This document shows, piece by piece, positions 7,904-16,107 of a DNA stretch of 44,306 nucleotides (positions are counted from its first letter, which is position 1; the number at the start of each line of letters is the position of its first letter). The stretch comes from Flavobacterium sp. (GTDB taxonomy: Bacteria; Bacteroidota; Bacteroidia; Flavobacteriales; Flavobacteriaceae): positions 1 to 44,306 of the forward strand of contig JANXVF010000080.1 in the NCBI GenBank assembly GCA_025351785.1, written 5' to 3'. The position numbers were made by a program, and so were the translations under genes. The notes beneath the pieces are model-generated. The model worked only from the letters and a program-made list of their open reading frames with translations, had not been told where the DNA came from and ran no database searches.

Positions 7904-8395
7904 TTATTTTATTTTTAAAATTATTTTATCTTCATTTTTAGTTTTTATTTTTACAACCTCATCAACATTTTCATTCGGAATAGTCATCGAAAGCACATAT
8001 TGTTTTATTTTCCAAACATTATTAACTTTTATCAAAACGCCACTTCCTCGACATATTTTCATTTGTGTATTAAGCAATTCGTCAAACCAAGCTATTTTTT
8101 TGTCATTGTTAAAATAAATATGTCTTTCTAAAGGGATAAAATTCCATGCTTTACCTTTATCAAAATAGGGTTTAGCAAAAAGTTTAAATTGTGTTTTGTT
8201 CCAATTTTCATTTGCGTCGGTACCAATAAAAATTGCATCATCAGTTAATATTGAAAAATATTCTTCAAAATTTGATTTTGATGCGGCTTTGTGCCAATTA
8301 TCTAAAACATCATTTATTTGTGTTTTTTGAAGATCATTATTTTGAGAAATAACGGTTGAGGTTATTAATAATAAAAAGATTTGAACTTTTTTCAT
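7904..8395 (-). CDS. Secreted nuclear transport factor 2 (NTF2)/SnoaL-like protein
   Basis: The protein has 163 residues with an N-terminal signal peptide (about 1-17, KKVQIFLLLITSTVIS). The mature part fits the cone-shaped alpha+beta NTF2 fold: an N-terminal helix DVLDNWHKAASKSNFEEYFSI, a TDDAIFIGTDANENW turn, a second helix FKLFAKPYF, then long strands (ERHIYFNN, KKIAWFDELLN, RGSGVLIKVNNVWKIKQYVLSM). Such proteins range from steroid isomerases to small ligand binders, and no catalytic set can be assigned. A Lys-rich tail (residues 148-163) extends beyond the fold. It is monocistronic, with no recognisable promoter. Confidence 0.75.
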   Translation of the reverse strand: MKKVQIFLLLITSTVISQNNDLQKTQINDVLDNWHKAASKSNFEEYFSILTDDAIFIGTDANENWNKTQFKLFAKPYFDKGKAWNFIPLERHIYFNNDKKIAWFDELLNTQMKICRGSGVLIKVNNVWKIKQYVLSMTIPNENVDEVVKIKTKNEDKIILKIK

Positions 8396-8658
8396 GAGTT
8401 ATTTTTAGATAAAAATACTAATTTTAATTATAAAATTTAACATCCTTCTAAAAATCTAATCCAGATTCTTCATCACACAGTTAAAAACATTTAAAGTGTA
8501 TTCAATTCCCCGCCAACCATTGCTAACAAAAGAAGTCATGAGGTTATCTATAAAAACTCCCAATTAAGGTGGACAATATTTATAAAAAAACATTATTTTA
8601 AAATTTAAAATTCATTCAAAAACTAACTAATTAGAAAACAATTTATTAGAATATTTAT

Positions 8659-8666
8659 TATCTTTG
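8659..8666 (+). promoter_or_regulatory. -7 element of the sugar dehydrogenase gene
   Basis: TATCTTTG is an exact TAnnTTTG match 20 bases before the ATG at 8687. No -33 TTG is visible. The 291-base gap upstream (8396-8686) holds no gene I can support. Confidence 0.45.
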
Positions 8667-8686
8667 ATTCTTTAAATTTTATTATT

Positions 8687-10054
8687 ATGAAAACTAAATT
8701 ATTTCTTTGTTTCAGTTTTATTTATTTTTTCAGTTTTTCTCAGGTTGTACAACTTCAAACATTTGCCACTGGTTTTACAAATCCTGTAGAAATGACGCAT
8801 CCTGCAAATGATTCTCGCTTTTTTGTAGTGCAACAAGAAGGATTGATTAAAATTTTAAATAGTAATGGTACTACAACTGCAACTCCGTTTATAAATCTTT
8901 CATCTATTATAAGTACAGGAGGCGAACGAGGTTTATTGGGATTGGCATTTCACCCAGACTATGCAACCAATGGTTTTTTCTACGTAAATTATACTAACAT
9001 TGCTGGTAATACAGTAATTGCAAAATATTCTGTTTCTACAAATCCAGATGTTGCACAAACTACCGGAACTATATTATTAACGATAACCCAACCTTATGCT
9101 AATCATAACGGGGGAAATTTAAAATTTGGTCCTGATGGTTATTTGTATATAGGAATGGGAGATGGCGGAAGCGGAGGAGATCCTGGGAATAGAGCTCAAA
9201 ATATTAATGAGAATTTAGGAAAAATTTTACGTATCGATGTGAATTCTGGAACACCTTACGGAATACCACCTACAAATCCGTTTGTTGGAATTGCAGGAAA
9301 CGATGAAATCTGGGCAATTGGTGTACGGAATCCCTGGAAATTTTCTTTTAATAGACTCAATGGCGATTTATGGATTGCTGATGTAGGTCAAAATTCTATT
9401 GAAGAAATTGATAAAGTCGTAAGTCCTTTGCCAGCTGGTTTAAATTTTGGATGGCGTTGTTATGAAGGAAATGCAGCATACAATACTGCAACTTGCGCGC
9501 CAGCAGGAACTATGGTTATGCCATTTGCACAATATTCTCATTCTACAGGAGGTTGTTCTATAACTGGAGGTTACTTTTATACTGGAACTCAGTATCCTAA
9601 TTTTCAAAATAAATATTTTTTTGCAGATTATTGTTTAAACAGAATAGGATATGTAGACCCAACGGGTACAATTACTTATTCGCAAACTTTTACTGGCGAT
9701 AATTATTTCACCACTTTTGGTGAAGATATAAACGGAGAATTGTATGTAACTGGTCAAGCAAATGGAACCATATATAAAATTACAGACTCATCATTATCAA
9801 ATAGTAACTTTAATAACACAATATTTTCAATTTATCCAAATCCTGCAAAACGAGAATTTTTTATAAAATATAGTTCTGACAAAATACCAAATAAAATCAC
9901 AATTTATGATGTGTCGGGAAAACTAGTTTATATTCAAATTATTGATAACCCAAATATGTCTATTTCAACAGCAACACTTGCATTAGGAACTTATATTGCA
10001 TCGATTGAAGATAATTTAGGAAATAGTTTTAAAACTAAGTTACTGGTAGAATAA
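8687..10054 (+). CDS. Secreted PQQ-type glucose/sorbosone dehydrogenase with a type IX sorting domain
   Basis: The 455-residue protein has a signal peptide (about 1-19). Residues 22-360 form a six-bladed beta-propeller of the glucose/sorbosone dehydrogenase family: FTNPVEMTHP, GGERGLLGLAFHPDY, NHNGGNLKFGPDGYLYIGMGD, a GDPGNRAQN motif, IWAIGVRNPWKFSF, WIADVGQN and NFGWRCYEG are all standard for it. Members oxidise sugars with pyrroloquinoline quinone, usually with Ca2+ bound; actual PQQ use is inferred. The last 75 residues (IFSIYPNPA, IYDVSGKLVY, LGTYIASI and a final KLLVE) are a type A C-terminal signal for the type IX secretion system, so it is exported across the outer membrane. Its stop is one base from that of the convergent reductase gene. 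Confidence 0.92.
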   Translation: MKTKLFLCFSFIYFFSFSQVVQLQTFATGFTNPVEMTHPANDSRFFVVQQEGLIKILNSNGTTTATPFINLSSIISTGGERGLLGLAFHPDYATNGFFYVNYTNIAGNTVIAKYSVSTNPDVAQTTGTILLTITQPYANHNGGNLKFGPDGYLYIGMGDGGSGGDPGNRAQNINENLGKILRIDVNSGTPYGIPPTNPFVGIAGNDEIWAIGVRNPWKFSFNRLNGDLWIADVGQNSIEEIDKVVSPLPAGLNFGWRCYEGNAAYNTATCAPAGTMVMPFAQYSHSTGGCSITGGYFYTGTQYPNFQNKYFFADYCLNRIGYVDPTGTITYSQTFTGDNYFTTFGEDINGELYVTGQANGTIYKITDSSLSNSNFNNTIFSIYPNPAKREFFIKYSSDKIPNKITIYDVSGKLVYIQIIDNPNMSISTATLALGTYIASIEDNLGNSFKTKLLVE

Positions 10055-10055
10055 T

Positions 10056-11090
10056 TTAAGGAGCTGGATTAGGTATCAATTCTTGAATGGCATTTATTTC
10101 GGCACAAATTTTATCTGATAAAGTAATTTTGTGTGTATTGATGTTTTCTTTAAGTTGATTTATTGTTGTTGCGCCTACAATTGTAGCAGAAACAAAACTT
10201 TGTTTTTGAACAAATGCCAGTGCCATATCTGTTAATGTAAGTCCGTTATTTTCGGCTAATTCTTTGTATAATTTAGTAGCTTTTGTGCAATTATCATTTG
10301 TATATCTTGAAAACTGAGGAAACAATCCTATTCTTGAAGTAGGAATTTTTCCGTTGAGGTGTTTGCCTGATAGAATTCCAAAAGCGAGTGGTGAATATGC
10401 AAGTAATCCTACATTCTCCCGAAGACAAACTTCGGATAGTCCTACTTCAAACAATCTATTTAATAAAGAAAAAGGATTTTGGATAGTGACAATTTTTGGC
10501 AAATTATTTTTTTCAGCTACCAACAATAATTTCATTACACCCCATGGTGCCTCGTTTGATACTCCAATATGTTTAATTTTGCCTTCTTTAATCAACCCAT
10601 CATAAGTTGATAAAATTTCACAAAAATTTTCTTTCCAATTTGTATCAATATCAGAAACTCCTCTTTGTCCAAACATATTCATAACACGTTCTGGCCAATG
10701 CATTTGATATAAATCAATATGATCTGTTTGCAGATTTTTTAAACTTTTTTCGACGGCTTCATAAATATTTTTTTTTGAAAAACTTAAAGGATTTCTAATG
10801 TAATCCATTCCACGATTTGGTCCAGCAATTTTTGTTGCTAATACTAAATCATTTCTTTTCCCTGATTTTTTTAGCCAGGAACCAATATACTTTTCAGTTA
10901 AACCTAATGTAGCTTCTCTTGCAGCAATAGGATACATCTCTGCAGTATCGATAAAATTTATCCCTTCGTTAGTAGCATAATCTAATTGTTTGTGAGCATC
11001 TGTTTCTGAATTTTGTTCGCCAAACGTCATTGTTCCTAAACAAATTGTACTAATTTTTAAATCAGTATTAGGGATTACTGTATAGTTCAT
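10056..11090 (-). CDS. tas: Aldo/keto reductase, Tas type
   Basis: The 344-residue NAD(P)H-dependent TIM-barrel reductase matches E. coli Tas over its full length as I recall it (for example LGTMTFGEQNSETDAH, TIQNPFSLLNR and VGLSEV). The catalytic tetrad is complete: Asp48, Tyr53, Lys87 and His131. I start at the ATG at 11090; an in-frame TTG 18 bases upstream adds six residues absent from the family. Tas was found as a suppressor of tyrosine auxotrophy in E. coli, but its natural substrate is unclear, so a general aldehyde/ketone reductase is the safe reading. A TAnnTTTG element lies 15 bases upstream. Confidence 0.9.
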   Translation of the reverse strand: MNYTVIPNTDLKISTICLGTMTFGEQNSETDAHKQLDYATNEGINFIDTAEMYPIAAREATLGLTEKYIGSWLKKSGKRNDLVLATKIAGPNRGMDYIRNPLSFSKKNIYEAVEKSLKNLQTDHIDLYQMHWPERVMNMFGQRGVSDIDTNWKENFCEILSTYDGLIKEGKIKHIGVSNEAPWGVMKLLLVAEKNNLPKIVTIQNPFSLLNRLFEVGLSEVCLRENVGLLAYSPLAFGILSGKHLNGKIPTSRIGLFPQFSRYTNDNCTKATKLYKELAENNGLTLTDMALAFVQKQSFVSATIVGATTINQLKENINTHKITLSDKICAEINAIQELIPNPAP

Positions 11091-11105
11091 TGATAAGATT
11101 TTTTG

Positions 11106-11113
11106 CAAAAATA
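11106..11113 (-). promoter_or_regulatory. -7 element of the aldo/keto reductase gene
   Basis: On the minus strand this reads TATTTTTG, an exact TAnnTTTG match 15 bases before the ATG at 11090. This supports that ATG over the upstream TTG, because the TTG would overlap the -7 element. Confidence 0.45.
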
Positions 11114-11221
11114 CATTTTCAATTGTAAAAATGTTGCTAACACCTGTTAAACAAAATAAAATTTTTTGATTTCTAGTTACTAAAAAAATAAACTTTTACT
11201 TTTACATACAAAATTTTAGCA

Positions 11222-11896
11222 ATGAATGCATTATTATTAGAAGACGATCCTATTTTATCAAAAGAAGTTATCAGTTTTTTGAGAACTATGAATATAGATT
11301 GTGATGCTGTTTTTGATGGTGACCTATTCTTAAAACAACAAAAAATAACAAACTACGATATTTTTTTATTGGATATTAATGTTCCAAAATTGAATGGACT
11401 TGAAGTTTGTAAAAAAATAAGAGAATCAAATAGTACGGTACCTATATTAATGCTTACGGCTTACAGAGATATTCAAGATAAGATGGATGCATTTACAGTT
11501 GGAGCTGATGATTATTTAGTAAAGCCATTTCATTTTGACGAACTTTATATTCGAATTATGGCACTTTTAAGAAGAAGCGGCATGCCTCAAGGCAAAGATG
11601 AATTTATAATAATTAAAGATTTAGAAATAGATATAAAAGAAGCCAAAGTTAAGCGCAGAGGGATTTCGATCGATTTAACCCCAAAGGAATATCAGCTACT
11701 ATTAATTTTAGCAAACGCAAACGGAAAAATTTTGTCAAAAAATGCTATTGCCGAGCAAATTTGGGATGTACAATTTGAAAGTAATATGAACACAATTGAG
11801 GTTTACATTAATTTTTTAAGAAAAAAAATAGATAAAGAACATGCTGAGAAATTAATTCTTACTCGCTCAGGTTTTGGATATTACCTTAATGTTTGA
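11222..11896 (+). CDS. OmpR/PhoB-family response regulator (orphan)
   Basis: The 224 residues comprise an N-terminal receiver and a C-terminal winged-helix DNA-binding domain. The receiver has the acidic pocket (Glu7, Asp8, Asp9), phosphoacceptor Asp51, Thr79 and Lys101 in the DDYLVKPFHF loop, so it should be phosphorylatable. The effector (about 125-224) has the OmpR landmarks LTPKEYQLLLILANANGKILSK, a recognition helix around NMNTIEVYINFLRKKI, and the GFGYYL wing. No sensor kinase lies next to it: upstream is the aldo/keto reductase gene and downstream the convergent OlsF-like gene, 6 bases away. The only kinase in the window is at 30793-32160, also without a regulator beside it. Confidence 0.93.
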   Translation: MNALLLEDDPILSKEVISFLRTMNIDCDAVFDGDLFLKQQKITNYDIFLLDINVPKLNGLEVCKKIRESNSTVPILMLTAYRDIQDKMDAFTVGADDYLVKPFHFDELYIRIMALLRRSGMPQGKDEFIIIKDLEIDIKEAKVKRRGISIDLTPKEYQLLLILANANGKILSKNAIAEQIWDVQFESNMNTIEVYINFLRKKIDKEHAEKLILTRSGFGYYLNV

Positions 11897-11902
11897 AAAT
11901 GT

Positions 11903-13699
11903 TTATTTCTCTCCCAGCTTTCGCTCTAACTCAGCTTGAAACTCTTCCATTACAGGTTTCATGGTGCTTTCTGGAATATCAGCAATTCTAATATACATCA
12001 AGCCATCGATAGCATTGTTAAACAAAGGATCAACATTAAAAGCAACTAGTCGAGCATTTTGTTTAATATATTTCTTTATCAAAACAGGCAATCTTAAATT
12101 ACCAGGTTCTAACTCATCTATAATTTTGTCAAATTTATTTAAATCGGCTTCAGCTTCATCAAAAATAAAATCTTTGTCGGCATCTTTCAACTTTATTTTA
12201 AATTCTTTTTTTGGATGAACGTACTGGGCTACATAAGGATCGTAATAATTTGACTTCATAAATTCAATCATCAACGATTTTGAAAAATCCGTAAATTGAT
12301 TGCTTATACTTACTCCTCCTATTAAAAATTTATGTTCAGGAAAACGCAATGTAATATGAATTATACCGCGCCAAAGTAAAAATAGCGGCATGGGTTTTTG
12401 TTGATATTCTTTAATAACAAATGCTCGACCCATTTCGATTGAGTTATTCATCATTTCATTTAATTCAGTTTCTATTCGAAATAAATCATTCAGATAAAAT
12501 CCTTCAACTCCATATTTAGGAAAAATTTCAGATCCCAACCCCATTCTATAAGCTCCAGCTATTTGTTTAGTTTCGTCATCCCATAAAAACATGTGGTAAT
12601 AATATCCATCATATTTATCAATATCAATCGATTTGTTTGTTCCTTCGCCAATCTCTCTAAAAGTCACTTCTCTCAACCTGCCTATTTCATGAAGTATATT
12701 AGGAACGGCTGACGATTTAGTGAAAAAAATTTCATAATTTTTGCTTTGAAGCAACCTGCAATCTGTATTTCTGAGAACAGAAACTTCTGCAATCATTTTC
12801 TCCTGATTTGCAGGAGTGACAATTTCTTTCGGGTTTCTGGGTAATTTTAAATTGGGAACCGACAATAATTTTGCATCTTCATTAAATGAATTTGCAAGCA
12901 TATATGTTTTTTTTCTTAAAAATTCCGAATATTCTTCTAAAGTCTTATACTCGTTTTGTTCTGATACTGATATTGCTTTTCCAATTCGAACTTTTATAAC
13001 TCTATCTTTTTGAGTTAATAATTCTGATGGCAATTTTGCAGTTCGTAAAGTGGGATTAATTTTAGATAAAAAATAAAATAATCTACTATTTTTTGCATGA
13101 AAATATATGGGTACAACAGGAACTTGAGCTTTACGGATAACTTTCATTGCGCCTTCTTCCCAAGCTTTATCTACAACTAATTTGCCGTCTTTATAGGTAG
13201 AAACTTCTCCCGCAGGAAACATTCCGAGTGGTTTTCCGTCGCTAAGGTGTCGTAAGGTTTCTTTTATCCCGATAACGCTTGATTTTGCATCTTTTCGATC
13301 CTCAAAAGGATTAACAGGCATTATGTAAGGCTTCATCGGTTCAATTCGATGCAATAAAAAATTGGCAATAATTTTAAAATTGGGTACGCGATCAAGCATT
13401 AACTTGAGCAATAAAATTCCATCGATTCCACCAAGCGGATGGTTTGAAATTGTGATATAAGCTCCGTCTTTTGGCAATCTTTTAAAATCTTCTTCTGGAA
13501 TTTCAAAATTAATTTGAAACTCATCTAAAATTGCTTTTAAAAATACTGTATCTGATAAATGCTTGTTTCGATCATAAATTTTATTTAAAGTCGATATTTT
13601 AAGAGTTTTCATTAGTAACCAACCAGCAAAAGTTCCTAAAACCCCATATTTTTCGGCGTTTATGGCTTTTGCAACTTCTTTGGCTGTAACTAATCCCAT
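11903..13699 (-). CDS. olsF: Bifunctional acyltransferase, OlsF-like (PlsC plus GNAT-type domains)
   Basis: The protein has 598 residues. The N-terminal half is a hemolysin-type PlsC acyltransferase with NHPLGGID (86-93, the spaced His/Asp catalytic pair) and FPAGEVS. The C-terminal half (about 300-500) is an acetyltransferase-like N-acyltransferase of the OlsB/hemolysin type, with LREVTFREIGEG, YYHMFLWDDETKQIAGAYRMGLG and GRAFVIKEYQQ. The same order occurs in OlsF, which makes ornithine lipid by N-acylation followed by O-acylation and which, as I recall, has been shown in Serratia and Flavobacterium johnsoniae. In Bacteroidota the acceptor may also be glycine, giving glycine or flavolipin-type lipids. 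Expected on the cytoplasmic face of the inner membrane. A TAnnTTTG element lies 30 bases upstream. Confidence 0.85.
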   Translation of the reverse strand: MGLVTAKEVAKAINAEKYGVLGTFAGWLLMKTLKISTLNKIYDRNKHLSDTVFLKAILDEFQINFEIPEEDFKRLPKDGAYITISNHPLGGIDGILLLKLMLDRVPNFKIIANFLLHRIEPMKPYIMPVNPFEDRKDAKSSVIGIKETLRHLSDGKPLGMFPAGEVSTYKDGKLVVDKAWEEGAMKVIRKAQVPVVPIYFHAKNSRLFYFLSKINPTLRTAKLPSELLTQKDRVIKVRIGKAISVSEQNEYKTLEEYSEFLRKKTYMLANSFNEDAKLLSVPNLKLPRNPKEIVTPANQEKMIAEVSVLRNTDCRLLQSKNYEIFFTKSSAVPNILHEIGRLREVTFREIGEGTNKSIDIDKYDGYYYHMFLWDDETKQIAGAYRMGLGSEIFPKYGVEGFYLNDLFRIETELNEMMNNSIEMGRAFVIKEYQQKPMPLFLLWRGIIHITLRFPEHKFLIGGVSISNQFTDFSKSLMIEFMKSNYYDPYVAQYVHPKKEFKIKLKDADKDFIFDEAEADLNKFDKIIDELEPGNLRLPVLIKKYIKQNARLVAFNVDPLFNNAIDGLMYIRIADIPESTMKPVMEEFQAELERKLGEK

Positions 13700-13729
13700 C
13701 GATTTATTATTCGGTTTTTATACAAAAAA

Positions 13730-13737
13730 CAAATATA
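13730..13737 (-). promoter_or_regulatory. -7 element of the OlsF-like gene
   Basis: On the minus strand this reads TATATTTG, an exact TAnnTTTG match 30 bases before the ATG at 13699. No TTG is found 17-23 bases further upstream. Confidence 0.45.
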
Positions 13738-13813
13738 GTAAAACTAGTAACGATATTTTGAAAAAACAGCACTATTTAAAAATAGGTTAAAACATTTATA
13801 ATTATCACAATAT

Positions 13814-13847
13814 TTGTAGCAAAACATCGCCTTTTTTTTTACATTTG
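13814..13847 (+). promoter_or_regulatory. Promoter of the exonuclease III gene
   Basis: TTG at 13814-13816, a 23-base spacer, and TACATTTG at 13840-13847 fit the Bacteroidota consensus TTG-N17-23-TAnnTTTG at the top of the spacing range. The ATG is 20 bases downstream. Confidence 0.6.
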
Positions 13848-13867
13848 AAACAAAAATAACCAACAAA

Positions 13868-14629
13868 ATGAGAATTATTTCCTATAACGTAAATGGAATT
13901 CGCTCAGCAATATCTAAAGGATTTTTAGAGTGGTTACAACAAGCAAATCCTGATGTAATTTGCCTTCAAGAAATAAAAGCAAACGAAGATCAAATTCCTA
14001 CAAACGATATTACAGCAGTAGGATATCCTTATCAATATTATTTTTCTGCCAATAAAAAAGGGTATAGTGGTGTTGCTATTTTAAGCAAAACCGAACCAAA
14101 GAAAATTCTTTATGGAACTGGAATTGAAAGTATGGATTTTGAAGGAAGAAATCTCCGTGCAGATTTTGATGGAATTTCTGTAATGAGTTTATATTTACCA
14201 TCTGGCACAAATTTAGACCGACTTGGGCATAAATTTAATTTTATGAACGAATTTCAAAGTTATGTAAACAAGTTAAAAATTGAGGTGCCCAATCTAGTAA
14301 TTTGTGGCGATTATAATATTTGCCATGAACCAATCGATATTCACGACCCAATTAGGAACAAAACAGTTTCTGGCTTTTTACCCGAAGAGAGAGCTTGGTT
14401 AGGTGGGTTTTTAAGTTCAGGTTTTGTTGATAGTTTTCGACATTTCAATAAAGACCCACATCATTATTCTTGGTGGAGTTATAGAGCAGGTGCTCGAGCT
14501 ACTAATAAGGGTTGGCGCATAGATTACAACTTGGTTAGTGAAAGTTTAAAACATAGGATGACTCGAGCTGTAATTTTGCCCGAAGCAAAACATTCTGATC
14601 ACTGCCCCGTATTAGTCGAAATTGAATAA
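13868..14629 (+). CDS. xth: Exodeoxyribonuclease III (AP endonuclease)
   Basis: The 253-residue length is right for the ExoIII/APE family. The endonuclease/exonuclease/phosphatase motifs are in order: Asn7 in SYNVNGIR, the metal ligand Glu35 in CLQEIKA, the loop CGDYNICHEPIDIHDP with the catalytic Asp/Asn pair, WRIDYNLVS, and the terminal Asp244-His245 of SDHCPV. The enzyme cleaves DNA 5' of abasic sites and has 3'-exonuclease and 3'-phosphatase activity in base excision repair. The start follows the promoter at 13814-13847 directly. The OmpA lipoprotein gene begins 29 bases downstream and may be read through. Confidence 0.95.
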   Translation: MRIISYNVNGIRSAISKGFLEWLQQANPDVICLQEIKANEDQIPTNDITAVGYPYQYYFSANKKGYSGVAILSKTEPKKILYGTGIESMDFEGRNLRADFDGISVMSLYLPSGTNLDRLGHKFNFMNEFQSYVNKLKIEVPNLVICGDYNICHEPIDIHDPIRNKTVSGFLPEERAWLGGFLSSGFVDSFRHFNKDPHHYSWWSYRAGARATNKGWRIDYNLVSESLKHRMTRAVILPEAKHSDHCPVLVEIE

Positions 14630-14658
14630 TATTTTAAACTTAAAAAAACTTAAAAAAA

Positions 14659-15624
14659 ATGATTAAAAATATAACTATCGGATTATTTATTATTGCCTTG
14701 TCAACATCGTGTGTTTCAAAAAAAATATACAATGATTTAGAGAATAAATATGCCGATTTAAAAAAAGAAAATCGAACTCTTATTGACGGAAATGACGATT
14801 TGTTAAAATCCAAAAATCAACTGGAACTAGATAAAAACGCTTTGACTACTGAGCGAGATAAACTTAAGACAGAACGTGATAAACTTTTAGCAGATTTTAC
14901 AGCCACAGATAAAAATCTAAAAACATTACAAGCTTCCTACAATGCCTTAGAGAAAAATAGTGACGAATCTTTAAAAGCAAATTTAGATAAAAATAGAGAG
15001 TTGCTAGCAAAATTAGAAGCAAAAGAAAAAGCTTTAGCGACAGAACAAGATAGATTAAATAAATTAAAATCAGAACTGGAGTCGAGTTCAAAACGATTGA
15101 ATGAGCTAGAAGGATACATTGCAGCAAAAGAGGCAAGCATGAAAAAATTGAAAGAAACCTTATCAAAATCCTTAAAGGCATTTGAAGGAAAAGGACTTAC
15201 TGTTCATCAAAAAGATGGTAAAGTTTATGTTTCAGTCGAAAATAAATTATTATTTCAAACAGGAAGTTGGGCTGTTGGAACCGAAGGAAAGACTGCAGTT
15301 ATAGAAATTGGTAAAGTGTTAGCCGATAATCCAGAAATATCCGTCTTGATTGAAGGCCATACAGATGATGATAAAATTTTGGGAAATATTGGCGGAGGAA
15401 TCGAAAACAACTGGGACTTATCGACAAAGAGAGCTACCGCAATTGTCAATATTTTATCTGAAAACAAAAAAGTTAATAAACAAAATTTAACTGCCGCCGG
15501 AAGAGGTGAGTTTGCCCCAATTACTTCAAACGAAACAGCAGAGGGTAAATCTAAAAATAGAAGAATCGAAATAATTTTGACACCAAAACTAGATGAGATT
15601 TCAAAAATGTTAAATGACCTTTAA
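14659..15624 (+). CDS. OmpA-family lipoprotein with long coiled coil
   Basis: The 321-residue lipoprotein has lipobox STSC with Cys18. Residues 23-170 are an almost unbroken heptad coiled coil rich in Lys, Glu, Asp and Leu. The C-terminal OmpA/MotB domain (about 195-312) has LLFQTGSWAV, IEGHTDDD, NWDLSTKRATAIVNIL, AAGRGEFAPI and NRRIEIIL, so the diaminopimelate-binding Asp and Arg are kept. It probably links the outer membrane to peptidoglycan, with the coiled coil spanning the periplasm. It is followed after 8 bases by the DUF1569 gene, likely in one transcript. Confidence 0.9.
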   Translation: MIKNITIGLFIIALSTSCVSKKIYNDLENKYADLKKENRTLIDGNDDLLKSKNQLELDKNALTTERDKLKTERDKLLADFTATDKNLKTLQASYNALEKNSDESLKANLDKNRELLAKLEAKEKALATEQDRLNKLKSELESSSKRLNELEGYIAAKEASMKKLKETLSKSLKAFEGKGLTVHQKDGKVYVSVENKLLFQTGSWAVGTEGKTAVIEIGKVLADNPEISVLIEGHTDDDKILGNIGGGIENNWDLSTKRATAIVNILSENKKVNKQNLTAAGRGEFAPITSNETAEGKSKNRRIEIILTPKLDEISKMLNDL

Positions 15625-15632
15625 ACTTTTTT

Positions 15633-16091
15633 ATGAAAACATTAAACATACTTTTAGATAAGTTAGATGATTATATTCCCAGTTTAAATGTATCAAATTT
15701 GGAAGTATCATCGGCAAATATTGGTTGGCAAATTGATCATTGTTTGATTGTTGTAAACAGAGTTTCAAATCAATTAAAAGTCTCAAATCATAACGACTAT
15801 AACTGGAAGTTTAACTTTGTTAGAACATTAATTTTTACCTTAAAAACTATCAAAAGAGGGAAAGTTAATGCCCCTGCAGTTGCGTTGCCAGATGGTGAAA
15901 TTACAATTGAAAGCCTGAAACAAAAAATTCAAATTGCCAAAAAAAATTGTGAAGAAATAGCTTTAATACACAAAAATTGTTTTTTTGTGCATCCTTATTT
16001 TGGTGATTTGAATGTAAAACAAACTCAAAAATTTTTGTTGTTACATACAAATCATCATCTAAAAATAATTAAAGATATTTTAAAAAAATAA
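15633..16091 (+). CDS. DUF1569 family protein (DinB-like fold)
   Basis: The 152-residue protein is all helical. It carries the DUF1569 pattern: a His near residue 36 in GWQIDHCLIVVNRV, an HPYFGDL motif, and the terminal LLLHTNHHLKIIKDIL with paired histidines. The three His sites resemble the metal triad of DinB/YfiT four-helix bundles, so it may bind a divalent metal and act as a small-molecule transferase or hydrolase; this is inferred from the fold. The protein is cytosolic. Its stop is 16 bases from the convergent dxs stop, with only a short T-run between. Confidence 0.82.
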   Translation: MKTLNILLDKLDDYIPSLNVSNLEVSSANIGWQIDHCLIVVNRVSNQLKVSNHNDYNWKFNFVRTLIFTLKTIKRGKVNAPAVALPDGEITIESLKQKIQIAKKNCEEIALIHKNCFFVHPYFGDLNVKQTQKFLLLHTNHHLKIIKDILKK

Positions 16092-16107
16092 CTTTTTTAG
16101 TTTTGCG

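Noticed and set aside
8500..8600. Patch with higher GC (CCCCGCCAACC) and AGGTGGACAA, reminiscent of an insertion-sequence end; a related GTTGGACAG word occurs near 35375
   Set aside because: No transposase remnant, no paired inverted repeat and no target duplication could be found; likeness is limited to a few bases.
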